From the NCBI GenBank assembly GCA_027665725.1, contig JAQDDS010000005.1:11289-75288 (forward strand): a stretch of DNA of 64,000 bases. The letters run 5' to 3'. Source of the stretch: Streptococcaceae bacterium AF77-01CM03A (GTDB lineage Bacteria > Bacillota > Bacilli > Lactobacillales > Streptococcaceae). This document shows, piece by piece, positions 10,236 to 17,803 of the stretch (positions are counted from its first letter, which is position 1; every line of letters begins with the position of its first letter). The position numbers and the translations under genes were made by a program. The notes beneath the pieces are model-generated. The model saw nothing but the letters and a program-made list of their open reading frames with translations, was not told the DNA's origin and searched no databases.

Positions 10236-10469
10236 ATGATTTACAAAGTTTTTTATCAAGAAACAAAAGACCGTAGCCCACGTCGTGAAACAACACGCTC
10301 ACTTTACTTAGACATTGATGCTAACTCAGAACTTGAGGGACGTATCATTGCCCGTGAACTTGTTGAAAAAAACCGTCCAGAATTCAACGTTGAATATATC
10401 GAGCTCTTGTCAGACAAATTGCTAGACTACGAAAAAGAAACTGGCGCATTCGAAATTACGGAGTTCTAA
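10236..10469 (+). CDS. rpoY: RNA polymerase epsilon subunit RpoY
   Basis: This 77-residue protein starts [19 protein letters not shown] and ends [13 protein letters not shown], the hallmark of the DUF1447/RpoY family of Firmicutes. RpoY is a small accessory subunit that binds RNA polymerase. The ATG at 10236 follows AAAGGAAACAC; a TTG frame starting at 10200 is less likely. The gene is 1 bp upstream of rnjA, the conserved rpoY-rnjA pairing. Confidence 0.93.
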   Translation: MIYKVFYQETKDRSPRRETTRSLYLDIDANSELEGRIIARELVEKNRPEFNVEYIELLSDKLLDYEKETGAFEITEF

Positions 10470-10470
10470 T

Positions 10471-12150
10471 ATGGCCTATACTCTTAAACCAGAAGAAGTG
10501 GGCGTTTTTGCCATTGGTGGTCTAGGAGAAATCGGTAAAAATACATACGGAATCGAATACCAAGACGAAATTATCATCGTTGATGCAGGGATTAAATTCC
10601 CCGAGGATGATCTTCTTGGTATCGACTACGTTATCCCTGATTACTCTTACATTGTCGAAAATATCGACCGCGTCAAGGCTCTCTTGATTACCCACGGACA
10701 CGAGGACCATATCGGTGGGATTCCGTTCTTGCTCAAGCAAGCAAATATCCCTATCTATGCAGGTCCGCTAGCCCTTGCTTTGATCCGTGGAAAACTCGAA
10801 GAACACGGACTTTTGCGCAATGCTACACTTCACGAAATCAACCACAACACTGAGTTGACCTTTAAAAATCTTAAAGCAACTTTCTTTAGAACAACTCACT
10901 CGATCCCAGAACCTTTGGGAATTGTTATCCACACACCTCAAGGAAAAATCGTCTGTACCGGTGACTTTAAGTTTGACTTTACACCAGTTGGTGAACCTGC
11001 AGACTTGCACCGTATGGCAGCTCTAGGTGAAGACGGAGTGCTTTGCTTACTCTCTGACTCGACAAATGCTGAAGTGCCAACCTTTACAAACTCTGAGAAG
11101 GTTGTCGGCCAATCTATCATGAAGATTATCCAAGGTATCGAGGGACGTATCATCTTTGCATCCTTTGCCTCAAATATCTTCCGTCTCCAGCAAGCGACTG
11201 ATGCTGCTGTTAAAACAGGTCGTAAGATTGCTGTCTTCGGACGCTCTATGGAGAAAGCCATTGTCAATGGGATTGAACTTGGTTACATCAAGGCCCCTAA
11301 GGGAACCTTTATCGAGCCAAATGAAATCAAAGACTACCCTGCGGGTGAAATTCTTATCCTCTGTACGGGTAGCCAGGGTGAACCTATGGCCGCTCTCTCT
11401 CGTATTGCTAACGGAACTCACCGTCAGGTGCAACTCCAACCTGGTGATACGGTTATCTTCTCATCTAGTCCAATCCCAGGAAACACCACTAGCGTTAACA
11501 AGCTGATTAACATCATTTCTGAAGCTGGTGTTGAAGTTATCCATGGTAAGATTAACAATATCCATACATCTGGACACGGTGGTCAGCAGGAACAAAAACT
11601 CATGCTCCGCCTCATCAAACCAAAATACTTCATGCCTGTCCACGGTGAATATCGTATGCAGAAAGTTCACGCTGGACTTGCCGTAGATACTGGAGTTGAG
11701 AAGGACAATATCTTTATCATGAGCAATGGTGATGTCCTTGCCCTTACTGCAAACTCTGCTCGTATCGCTGGTCATTTCAATGCTCAAGATATCTACGTCG
11801 ATGGAAATCGTATCGGTGAAATCGGTGCGGCAGTCCTAAAAGACCGCCGAGACCTATCCGAAGATGGTGTCGTACTTGCTGTTGCAACGGTAGACTTTGA
11901 GTCTCAGATGATTATTTCTGGACCAGATATCCTTAGTCGTGGTTTCGTCTACATGCGCGAATCTGGCGACTTGATCCGTCAGAGTCAACGCATCCTTTTC
12001 AATGCTATTCGTATCGCTTTGAAAAACAAAGATGCCAGCGTCCAATCAGTCAATGGTGCTATCGTAAACGCCATTCGACCATTCCTTTACGAAAATACTG
12101 AACGTGAACCAATCATCATTCCGATGATTCTCACGCCAGATGAAGAATAA
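10471..12150 (+). CDS. rnjA: ribonuclease J1
   Basis: The 559-residue metallo-beta-lactamase/beta-CASP ribonuclease has the zinc motif [10 protein letters not shown] near residue 73, the CTGDFKFD motif near 164, the beta-CASP region ([11 protein letters not shown] near 258) and the conserved [11 protein letters not shown] near 364. RNase J1 has endonuclease and 5'-to-3' exonuclease activity in RNA decay and rRNA maturation. Length is normal. The stop codon is directly followed by the 8-bp target duplication of a mobile element, which separates rnjA from its probable original terminator at 17811-17846; the inserted repeat supplies a replacement hairpin. Confidence 0.96.
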   Translation: MAYTLKPEEVGVFAIGGLGEIGKNTYGIEYQDEIIIVDAGIKFPEDDLLGIDYVIPDYSYIVENIDRVKALLITHGHEDHIGGIPFLLKQANIPIYAGPLALALIRGKLEEHGLLRNATLHEINHNTELTFKNLKATFFRTTHSIPEPLGIVIHTPQGKIVCTGDFKFDFTPVGEPADLHRMAALGEDGVLCLLSDSTNAEVPTFTNSEKVVGQSIMKIIQGIEGRIIFASFASNIFRLQQATDAAVKTGRKIAVFGRSMEKAIVNGIELGYIKAPKGTFIEPNEIKDYPAGEILILCTGSQGEPMAALSRIANGTHRQVQLQPGDTVIFSSSPIPGNTTSVNKLINIISEAGVEVIHGKINNIHTSGHGGQQEQKLMLRLIKPKYFMPVHGEYRMQKVHAGLAVDTGVEKDNIFIMSNGDVLALTANSARIAGHFNAQDIYVDGNRIGEIGAAVLKDRRDLSEDGVVLAVATVDFESQMIISGPDILSRGFVYMRESGDLIRQSQRILFNAIRIALKNKDASVQSVNGAIVNAIRPFLYENTEREPIIIPMILTPDEE

Positions 12151-12158
12151 TAAAATAA
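12151..12158. repeat. left copy of 8-bp target-site duplication
   Basis: TAAAATAA lies directly outside the left terminal inverted repeat and is repeated exactly at 17804-17811. An 8-bp duplication is characteristic of IS1595-family transposition. Confidence 0.92.
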
Positions 12159-12248
12159 GGGAACTATATACCAGTTTACACTAAACACAATATATAGTGC
12201 TTACGAGAATATCAAAAAAGGCGAGTTCCAAGCGGAAATCGTCTTTTA
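12159..12248. repeat. left terminal inverted repeat (IRL, 90 bp)
   Basis: It is the reverse complement of 17714-17803 with only two C/T differences (repeat positions 6 and 14). The outer end begins GGGAACTATATACC. The inner part holds a hairpin, GGCGAGTTCC with GGAAATCGTC around AAGC, flanked by an A6 tract and TTTT, so it can terminate transcripts in either direction, including those from rnjA. Confidence 0.95.
12214..12247. terminator. bidirectional terminator-like hairpin inside IRL
   Basis: The stem pairs GGCGAGTTCC with GGAAATCGTC (one mismatch and one G-U), loop AAGC, with A6 on the left and T4 on the right. It can end rnjA transcription and the leftward transposase operon. Confidence 0.65.
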
Positions 12249-12250
12249 GT

Positions 12251-12793
12251 TTATCTCAATTCATCTGAATGTTCGGTCATGTATTCTGCTAACCATTCCA
12301 TACCATAGGCTATCTCAAATACTTCCAATATCAATGAAAGGTCTGGTTGAAAACCATATTCTTTGAGCTTGTTGGTAACATCTTTTATGGAACGGATTTT
12401 GATTAACTTAATAATATCTCCTGCATCTTGTCTATCCCTATCTCGTCCGCTTTCTAGCTTCATACCAAGAATGTAGGATAATGGCGGTACAAAAACAGTC
12501 AAATTTGAATAGCTAAATGCCTTCTCACAGATTGACCGTGGCGGTACTCTATTCATATTGGCAACGTTATTATTCAACCATAATTCTTCAGGTTCGTTCA
12601 CACCAAAATCATCGCCAACTTTCTCAATAATGCTTCTGATTTTAGCATCTTCTTGATAAAAGGCATATACATCTTGTGTTCCTCGGAGATTGTAATACTC
12701 CAGAACAAAACCACCAACACAGATAATTTCTAGGTCAATATTTTCCTTGGCTAATTCTGTATTGAGAGCCTCAAATAAAACTTTCTTATCCAT
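12251..12793 (-). CDS. nucleotidyltransferase-like (DUF6036/AbiEii-like) protein, transposon cargo
   Basis: The 180-residue protein has a GG-containing motif CVGGFVLEYYNLRGTQDVY (residues about 26-44), resembling the GG...DxD core of minimal nucleotidyltransferases such as DUF6036 and type IV toxin AbiEii proteins. The second acidic position appears as Tyr (DVY), so catalytic activity is uncertain. A downstream GRDRDRQDAGDI segment (about residues 115-126) resembles the conserved RDKDxxDL stretch of these families. The ATG overlaps the preceding 95-codon gene by 8 bp, and the stop codon is 3 bp from the inverted repeat. It may be a toxin-antitoxin or abortive-infection component, or a transposition accessory factor; neither is shown. 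Confidence 0.6.
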   Translation of the reverse strand: MDKKVLFEALNTELAKENIDLEIICVGGFVLEYYNLRGTQDVYAFYQEDAKIRSIIEKVGDDFGVNEPEELWLNNNVANMNRVPPRSICEKAFSYSNLTVFVPPLSYILGMKLESGRDRDRQDAGDIIKLIKIRSIKDVTNKLKEYGFQPDLSLILEVFEIAYGMEWLAEYMTEHSDELR

Positions 12794-13073
12794 AGTTACC
12801 CTCTCTAAAGAGTTTCAAAATATCTTTTGGCTGACTTTTACGGTTCGCCTGCAAAACGTGTTCTCTTGTATGTGTACCTTCTGTTAAAGCATCTTGAAGG
12901 GTTATTTTTTGGAAAGGTGTTAAGGTAGGATTTTTCAACAATTGCTCTACATCATCAGTAGTTAGTTTAGTCTCCTCATCTTTAATGACCTTATAAAGAT
13001 AGCGAAACCACAAATCACCGTCACTTCCAGCATGTTCACTAGCTCTCACCATGTAATCGTACCATGTTGTCAT
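12786..13073 (-). CDS. 95-residue hypothetical protein, transposon cargo
   Basis: The protein begins MTTWYDYMVRASEHAGSDGD, is acidic to neutral and has no membrane segments or recognised motif. It ends PKDILKLFREGNYG. It overlaps the nucleotidyltransferase-like gene by 8 bp and starts 2 bp after the end of the 151-codon gene, so the three are translated as a unit. By size and position it could be the partner or antitoxin of the nucleotidyltransferase-like protein, which is speculation from layout only. Confidence 0.6.
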   Translation of the reverse strand: MTTWYDYMVRASEHAGSDGDLWFRYLYKVIKDEETKLTTDDVEQLLKNPTLTPFQKITLQDALTEGTHTREHVLQANRKSQPKDILKLFREGNYG

Positions 13074-13075
13074 TA

Positions 13076-13531
13076 TTATTCCCCCTCATCTTTTCTAGGG
13101 TTATAGTGCATTGCTATCCAAAGTTTTTTGTCAAAATCAGATAACTCTTTTTTCTTCTGATCAATGCAATCGTTCAAATCAGGAAATTTGAGACTGTATT
13201 TTTTCTCAAAAAAGATCTGAAACTCCTCTTTACTTTCTGCAATATCAACCAAGGCTTCTAACTCTGCCATTTGTTTGGCAATAGCCTTTCTGTCAATTCT
13301 CTTTTGATTATTTCCAAGTACGTCATAAACACAACATTTTGTCAGTTTAGTATAAAAAGAGCGATGTTTAGTAACAAAATCAAAAGAATAGGTCTTATCC
13401 CAGAGTTTGGTGTATTTATTGTAAAAACCATCTGAAAGGCTGACTTGATAACCAATCAGCTTACTATCAACCCTGCGAGCAATAGACCTTTCCAATTCAA
13501 AATGCAGGTCATGTAATGTATTAGTAGCCAT
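13076..13531 (-). CDS. 151-residue hypothetical protein, transposon cargo
   Basis: This soluble, charged protein begins MATNTLHDLHFELERSIARR and has a central helical, Lys/Glu-rich region (QMAELEALVDIAESKEEFQIFFEKKY) and an acidic C-terminal tail. The ATG overlaps the end of the transposase gene by 11 bp, so its expression is tied to transposase. I recognise no domain. Candidate roles are regulator of transposition or part of a defence cassette with the two following genes. Confidence 0.6.
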   Translation of the reverse strand: MATNTLHDLHFELERSIARRVDSKLIGYQVSLSDGFYNKYTKLWDKTYSFDFVTKHRSFYTKLTKCCVYDVLGNNQKRIDRKAIAKQMAELEALVDIAESKEEFQIFFEKKYSLKFPDLNDCIDQKKKELSDFDKKLWIAMHYNPRKDEGE

Positions 13532-14438
13532 AAATCAGCTCCCTGTATTTAGTTCGGACACAGGCATTTGAAATTAGGAGATTAAAACGCTCACTATCCG
13601 AATAGTCACGAGTATTATAACGAAAAACAAATTCATCTACATAGTCTTGAAGATATTTCTTAGACCACGAATGGTAAATTCCTAATACTCCACGTTTCAA
13701 TCCAGCCCAAAAGCCTTCAATCGTGTTGGTATAAACATCACCTTGCACATACTCACTAATTCCATGATTAACAAAGTCATGATTATACATCTTAGACACT
13801 TTATTATAACCCAGCCATTCATCTGTGTAAAGTTGAGCTGTTTCCTTTACGTATTTGACAATCTGTTCAGTCAATGTTTTCGTCTTTGTATCTGGAACAT
13901 GATGAGCATTAACTTTACCTTGACGTTGTACCATACCTACTACAGCAGATTTGTCTTTCAATGAACGCCCTTGAGCATTTTTGACTTTTTTGGAGTTATG
14001 ACGGTTCTTGTTTTTACCACCTATGTAGGTTTCATCAACTTCCACAACATCATCAAGACTATTGTTGTTTTCAGAACTAAAACACTTACGGATACGTTCT
14101 AGCATGAACCAAGCTGTTTTTTGCGTAACACCAATATCTTTTGATAATTGTACAGATGAGATTCCTTTTTTGTGAGAAGTCACAAGCCAGATTGCCATAA
14201 ACCATTTACGAAGTTCAATTTTAGTATTGTCAAAAAGAGTACCAGTCTTGACATTGAAGTATTTTCCAGTATTTTTACAACGGTATTTGTTACCTTTACA
14301 TTTGTAGACCTTTGAGGTAGCATCAAAAGGGCTGATAATCACATCGCCCCAAATCATATTTTCTAAATGGTCAATACATGACTGTTCATCAGGAAAAGCA
14401 GATTGTAAATCAAATAGTGACTTAAATTCAAACTTCAT
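13521..14438 (-). CDS. IS1595-family (ISXO2-like) transposase
   Basis: This 305-residue transposase has an N-terminal zinc-ribbon-like region (YKCKGNKYRCKNTGKYFNV, residues about 45-63) in which the usual first CxxC pair is not visible, so the ribbon is degenerate. An HTH-like stretch (ISSVQLSKDIGVTQKTAW) follows. The ISXO2-like catalytic core has D135 in EVDETYIGGKNK, D206 in LYTDEWLGY and E241 in NTIEGFWAGLKRGV, a plausible DDE set with N238 nearby. An AAGGAGTACC ribosome-binding site precedes the ATG, and a full-consensus promoter lies upstream. It presumably mobilises the whole 5.6-kb element via the 90-bp repeats. Confidence 0.92.
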   Translation of the reverse strand: MKFEFKSLFDLQSAFPDEQSCIDHLENMIWGDVIISPFDATSKVYKCKGNKYRCKNTGKYFNVKTGTLFDNTKIELRKWFMAIWLVTSHKKGISSVQLSKDIGVTQKTAWFMLERIRKCFSSENNNSLDDVVEVDETYIGGKNKNRHNSKKVKNAQGRSLKDKSAVVGMVQRQGKVNAHHVPDTKTKTLTEQIVKYVKETAQLYTDEWLGYNKVSKMYNHDFVNHGISEYVQGDVYTNTIEGFWAGLKRGVLGIYHSWSKKYLQDYVDEFVFRYNTRDYSDSERFNLLISNACVRTKYRELIYGY

Positions 14439-14465
14439 AACTGGTACTCCTTACTTCTTGATTAT

Positions 14466-14494
14466 ATTATATCTAAAAAAAGAATGATTGTCAA
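14466..14494 (-). promoter_or_regulatory. consensus sigma-A promoter for the transposase operon
   Basis: On the minus strand TTGACA (forward 14489-14494) and TATAAT (14466-14471) are separated by exactly 17 bp, a perfect consensus promoter about 28 bp upstream of the transposase ATG. Its -35 hexamer overlaps the -35 of the opposing rightward promoter. Confidence 0.85.
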
Positions 14495-14516
14495 TAAAAA
14501 TGTAAACTTCTACTAT
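14488..14516 (+). promoter_or_regulatory. rightward promoter overlapping the transposase promoter
   Basis: TTGTCA (14488-14493), 17-bp spacer, TACTAT (14511-14516), pointing towards the leader ORF and the R-M genes. The -35 shares five bases with the leftward -35, so the two polymerases would compete for the site. Confidence 0.55.
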
Positions 14517-14533
14517 GCAAAAAGCCAGAATTT

Positions 14534-14542
14534 TGATATAAT
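14534..14542 (+). promoter_or_regulatory. extended -10 promoter for the leader ORF and R-M genes
   Basis: TGATATAAT fits TGnTATAAT (-10 hexamer 14537-14542). The expected transcript start is near 14549, about 26 nt before the leader ATG at 14575, so the leader would be the first ORF on the message. Confidence 0.55.
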
Positions 14543-14574
14543 AGAAGTATCAAAAATAAAGGAAATTAAGCATT

Positions 14575-14628
14575 ATGAACTCAATCACAGCTCACAGCTC
14601 ACAGCTCACAGCTCACAGCTCACGCTGA
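14575..14628 (+). CDS. short leader ORF containing the 7-bp repeats (putative phase-variable leader peptide)
   Basis: ATG at 14575 follows AAAGGAA (14558-14564) and opens a 17-codon frame, MNSITAHSSQLTAHSSR, that reads straight through five CACAGCT repeats and stops at TGA 14626-14628. Because the unit is 7 bp, each gain or loss changes the frame. With four units the frame would run on through 14621-14725, giving a 48-residue peptide whose TGA (14726-14728) overlaps the methylase start. With six units it would stop at the TAA at 14634-14636. It is in the OFF, short phase here. Translation is inferred, not shown. Confidence 0.4.
   Translation: MNSITAHSSQLTAHSSR
14586..14623 (+). repeat. 7-bp tandem repeat (CACAGCT x5 plus 3 bp)
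   Basis: Five perfect CACAGCT units (14586-14620) are followed by a partial CAC. Such short perfect tandem repeats, not a multiple of three, are typical slipped-strand contingency loci. They sit inside the leader ORF upstream of the R-M genes. Confidence 0.95.
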
Positions 14629-14668
14629 TTATGTAATCGGATGTGTTTTTTGTCAAGCTCTAAAACAG

Positions 14669-14694
14669 GCTTTTTCACATTTTTGTGAAGAGGC
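14669..14694 (+). promoter_or_regulatory. RNA hairpin between the leader ORF and the methylase start
   Basis: GCTTTTTCAC (14669-14678) can pair over 10 bp with GTGAAGAGGC (14685-14694), allowing G-U pairs, with a 6-nt loop. There is no T-run, so it is not a terminator. A ribosome reading the long leader frame would pass through it on the way to the methylase ribosome-binding site. Confidence 0.45.
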
Positions 14695-14724
14695 TATTTA
14701 TTTTATCAATAATTTCGAGGTGCT

Positions 14725-16620
14725 ATGATGGAGCGTTTTGAAATTATTGATAAAATTGGGAGTTCCTTCTATTCTTCTAATCTTGAAAATGGAGAATTTA
14801 GTTACTCTAGAGCTTTGAAATCTGTTGGTAAATCTATTTCTGAATATAGAAATAGTAATTCAAAGAAAAAACATAATCACTTAGATATTCGCTTTGAGAA
14901 CGACCGGTTGGCTATTTTAGTTGAAACTAAAAACAGATTTGATAATTGGGATAAAGCTGAAATTCAACAGCAATTACAGGAGTATGTAAAATACGAAAAA
15001 GCATATTCTGATAGGAAAATTGTAGCAATTTTAGCAGAAACAGAGGGCAACGATGTTTGGACATGGTATGGGCAATCAGTCATTATAGACGATGAGCACA
15101 TGAATAGTGAGCTAACAAATATTCTATCTTTTGAGGAATATGAAGAGTTATGTTTTGGCAAAGTAAACGATAAACTAAAAGTGGTGGATTCAATTAAAAC
15201 ACTGAATGAACTACTGCATTCTGATGGTATAAATGAAAAACTGCGAAGTCAATTTGTTGGAACATGTTTACTTGCTCTTAAAAATGGACTAGTTTATGAA
15301 GGGATAAAAGCAACAAAAGATACGGATGGAAACGACCTGTCTCCTGAACAAGTTATCCTAAAAAGCATCAAAAATATTTTAGAGGGATTACTATCTCAAG
15401 GCGGGGATTTAAATAAAGTTGGAAAGTTAGCAATACTCAATAATAAAGTCTTAGAAGACCAAGATGTAACCAGCTTGAGTTATCAAGAATTAAAAGCTCT
15501 ATTAGCCTATATAGATAACAATATTATCCCTTATATCAATGATAAAAATACAGCAGGTCAGGATTTATTAAATCTATTCTTTACAACGTTTAATAAATAT
15601 GTAGGGAAGTCAGATAAGAATCAGGCTTTTACACCAGACCATATCTGTGATTTTATGAGTAAGATTGTAAATGTTAATAAAAATTCTCGTGTACTTGACC
15701 CATGTTGCGGGAGTGGTGCTTTTTTAGTACGTGCTATGACAGATGCTATGGATGATTGCAATACTGAAGATGAACGTAATGCTGTTAAAAAGAATCAAAT
15801 TTTTGGTATAGAATATGAAGATGGAGCATTTGGTCTGTCATCTACAAATATGTTGATACACGGTGATGGAAACTCAAATATTATTCAAGATTCCATGTTT
15901 AATAAGGGTAAGTGGATTACAGATGCTAATGTAGACGTTGTACTTATGAATCCACCATATAATGCGACCAAAAAAAGTTGTGACCCTGATTATGTCAAAA
16001 AATGGTCTTCAAAGGTGACTCAAGACCCTTCAAAAGGACTTCACTTTGTTGAATGGGTAGCTCGTCAAGTAACTGGACAAGGTAAAGATGAGATTATTAA
16101 AAATAAGACAGCTAAAATTGCTGTTTTACTTCCAATGCAAGCTGCTATTGGCAACAGCAAAGAAACTAAATCGCTTAAGAAAAAACTGCTTGACAAATAT
16201 ACTTTAGAGGCTGTTTTTTCTCTGCCTGACGAAATATTCTATCCAGGTGCTTCTGCTGTAGCTTGTTGCATGATATTTGATTTGTCTCAAAATCATGCTA
16301 AATCCGATAAGGATACTTTCTTTGGATACTTTAAAGATGATAAATTTATCAAAAGGAAAGGTTTAGGTCGTGTTGAGAGGGTAGACGATAACGAAGATAG
16401 CTTATGGGAACAGGAAAAATCTAAGTGGCTATCGTTGTACAGAAATAAACGTGAAGTAGCTGGGTTGTCTGTTATGAAGAAAGTCGGATATGAAGACGAA
16501 TGGCTTGCTGAAGCCTATATGGAAACTGATTATTCTACACTTAATTCTAATGATTTTCAACAAACTATAAATCACTATCTATCTTTCTTAGTAAAAGAAG
16601 GAGAATATGGCAATGATTGA
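14725..16620 (+). CDS. BcgI-like restriction nuclease-N6-adenine methyltransferase subunit (A subunit)
   Basis: The 631-residue fusion has a PD-(D/E)XK-like nuclease at the N-terminus (D54 in LDIRF, E67 and K69 in LVETKNRF), then a helical connector, then an N6-methyltransferase with motif I LDPCCGSGAFLV (D325) and motif IV LMNPPYN (N409-Y412). Nuclease plus methylase in one chain with a separate specificity subunit matches the type IIB enzyme BcgI, whose A subunit is about 640 residues. The doublet ATGATG at 14725 gives two possible starts; GAGG at 14717-14720 fits either. The stop overlaps the specificity gene. Catalytic residues appear intact. Confidence 0.85.
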   Translation: MMERFEIIDKIGSSFYSSNLENGEFSYSRALKSVGKSISEYRNSNSKKKHNHLDIRFENDRLAILVETKNRFDNWDKAEIQQQLQEYVKYEKAYSDRKIVAILAETEGNDVWTWYGQSVIIDDEHMNSELTNILSFEEYEELCFGKVNDKLKVVDSIKTLNELLHSDGINEKLRSQFVGTCLLALKNGLVYEGIKATKDTDGNDLSPEQVILKSIKNILEGLLSQGGDLNKVGKLAILNNKVLEDQDVTSLSYQELKALLAYIDNNIIPYINDKNTAGQDLLNLFFTTFNKYVGKSDKNQAFTPDHICDFMSKIVNVNKNSRVLDPCCGSGAFLVRAMTDAMDDCNTEDERNAVKKNQIFGIEYEDGAFGLSSTNMLIHGDGNSNIIQDSMFNKGKWITDANVDVVLMNPPYNATKKSCDPDYVKKWSSKVTQDPSKGLHFVEWVARQVTGQGKDEIIKNKTAKIAVLLPMQAAIGNSKETKSLKKKLLDKYTLEAVFSLPDEIFYPGASAVACCMIFDLSQNHAKSDKDTFFGYFKDDKFIKRKGLGRVERVDDNEDSLWEQEKSKWLSLYRNKREVAGLSVMKKVGYEDEWLAEAYMETDYSTLNSNDFQQTINHYLSFLVKEGEYGND

Positions 16621-17710
16621 TACTCGAGATTGGGAATTTTTTGATTTTCCAAAAGTGTTTCGCATGGAAAATGGTTTTTATAATAAGAAACCTGAATCAA
16701 GCGGAGAAGGAACTATTCCATTTATAGGAGCAACTGATAAGAATAATGGAGTGACAGATTATTTCACAATAGAAGAGATTGAATCAGCTTCCAAAACAGG
16801 AGATGAGCCTAATCAAGAATTAGATGTTAAATTGTTCGCACCACACGCTCTCTGTGTTACTAATAATGGTTCTGTCGGTTATGCTTATTACCAAGATAAA
16901 CCATTTACTTGTAGCCATGATGTTAATCCCTTATATCGTATTGACGGTGATTTCAATGAATTTACAGCTTTATTTGTTGCGACGGTCATAATGCATGATA
17001 GATACAGGTGGGGGTACGGACGGAAATGGCGTCATAAAAGAATGAAAAATTCCAAGTTGAAACTTCCTATTCAAAAAGATGCCAATGGCAAACCCATTAT
17101 TGATGCAAATAAACAATTTTCAGATAGTGGTTTTCTACCAGATTGGGTTTTCATGGAGAATTTTATTAAATCACTGAATTATAAATTACCTGAAACCAAA
17201 CAAAATGTTCATGATGATATATCTTCGACACACTGGATGCCGTTTACATTTGAAGAACTGGATATTAAAATATATAAAGCCAAAGCTCATACTAAAGTTG
17301 ATATGGATTTTTCTAAAAATAGAGAACCAAGTAAATTACCATTCGTTAGTAGAACAGAGTTAAACAATTCCGTCGATGGATGGGTTTCTAAAGATGAAGA
17401 AAGTGGTGTTGAAGAAGGAAATGCTCTTGTCGTAGGAGATACAACCTCAACGATTTCCTATCAACCTAACCGTTTTGTTGCAGGCGACCACATTGTTGTA
17501 ATTAGAGCTAAATGGTTAAACAAATACACTGCTCTGTTTATCCAAACATTACTTAATAAAGAAAGATATAGGTATTCGTATGGACGGGCATTTAAGATGG
17601 ATTTAATCAAAACCACACAATTATTTTTACCGGTAAACAATAATAAAGAAGTTGATTGGAAATGGATTGAAGATTATATCAAATCCCTGCCCTTTTCAGA
17701 GAATATCTAA
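16607..17710 (+). CDS. BcgI-like DNA specificity subunit (B subunit) with two target-recognition domains
   Basis: The 367-residue protein consists of two related halves. Each has a target-recognition domain ending in a matching motif, RYRWGYGRKW followed by KLKLPI in the first half and RYRYSYGRAF followed by TQLFLPV in the second. This is the layout of type I HsdS and BcgIB specificity subunits, which read a bipartite sequence. BcgIB is about 340 residues. AAGGAG lies upstream of ATGs at 16607 and 16613; the second has better spacing. It overlaps the A subunit gene, so the two are co-translated. The stop is 3 bp from the right inverted repeat. Confidence 0.85.
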   Translation: MAMIDTRDWEFFDFPKVFRMENGFYNKKPESSGEGTIPFIGATDKNNGVTDYFTIEEIESASKTGDEPNQELDVKLFAPHALCVTNNGSVGYAYYQDKPFTCSHDVNPLYRIDGDFNEFTALFVATVIMHDRYRWGYGRKWRHKRMKNSKLKLPIQKDANGKPIIDANKQFSDSGFLPDWVFMENFIKSLNYKLPETKQNVHDDISSTHWMPFTFEELDIKIYKAKAHTKVDMDFSKNREPSKLPFVSRTELNNSVDGWVSKDEESGVEEGNALVVGDTTSTISYQPNRFVAGDHIVVIRAKWLNKYTALFIQTLLNKERYRYSYGRAFKMDLIKTTQLFLPVNNNKEVDWKWIEDYIKSLPFSENI

Positions 17711-17713
17711 CAA

Positions 17714-17803
17714 TAAAAGACGATTTCCGCTTGGAACTCGCCTTTTTTGATATTCTCGTAAGCACTATATATTGTGTTTAGTGTAAACTAGTATATAATT
17801 CCC
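17714..17803. repeat. right terminal inverted repeat (IRR, 90 bp)
   Basis: Reverse complement of 12159-12248 with two differences. The outer end reads ATAATTCCC in the plus direction. Its hairpin GACGATTTCC / GGAACTCGCC followed by TTTTTT would terminate rightward transcription from the R-M operon. Confidence 0.95.
17715..17749. terminator. terminator hairpin inside IRR
   Basis: The same hairpin as in IRL, in opposite orientation: GACGATTTCC, loop GCTT, GGAACTCGCC, then T6 for plus-strand transcripts. It isolates galM from rightward R-M transcription. Confidence 0.7.

Larger units (their letters stand above)
12159..17803. mobile_element. IS1595-family transposon carrying a BcgI-like restriction-modification system
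   Basis: This 5645-bp element is bounded by 90-bp terminal inverted repeats that start GGGAA and match at 88 of 90 positions, with an exact 8-bp direct duplication of the target outside. It contains an IS1595-type transposase, three leftward companion genes, and a rightward nuclease-methylase plus specificity subunit. Leftward and rightward operons diverge from a central promoter region at 14439-14574. Their last stop codons fall within about 3 bp of the inner ends of the repeats, so nothing but coding and control DNA lies inside. The near-identical ends and intact duplication suggest recent insertion. IS1595-family elements with passenger genes are known in some subgroups; this cargo combination I do not recognise. 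Confidence 0.93.

Noticed and set aside
14586..14623. Tandem CACAGCT array as a CRISPR or iteron array
   Set aside because: Units are 7 bp with no spacers and no cas or rep genes nearby; it is a simple tandem repeat.
12159..17803. Element as a prophage or integrative conjugative element
   Set aside because: No integrase, relaxase or phage genes; the ends are long inverted repeats with an 8-bp duplication and the only recombinase is a DDE-type transposase.
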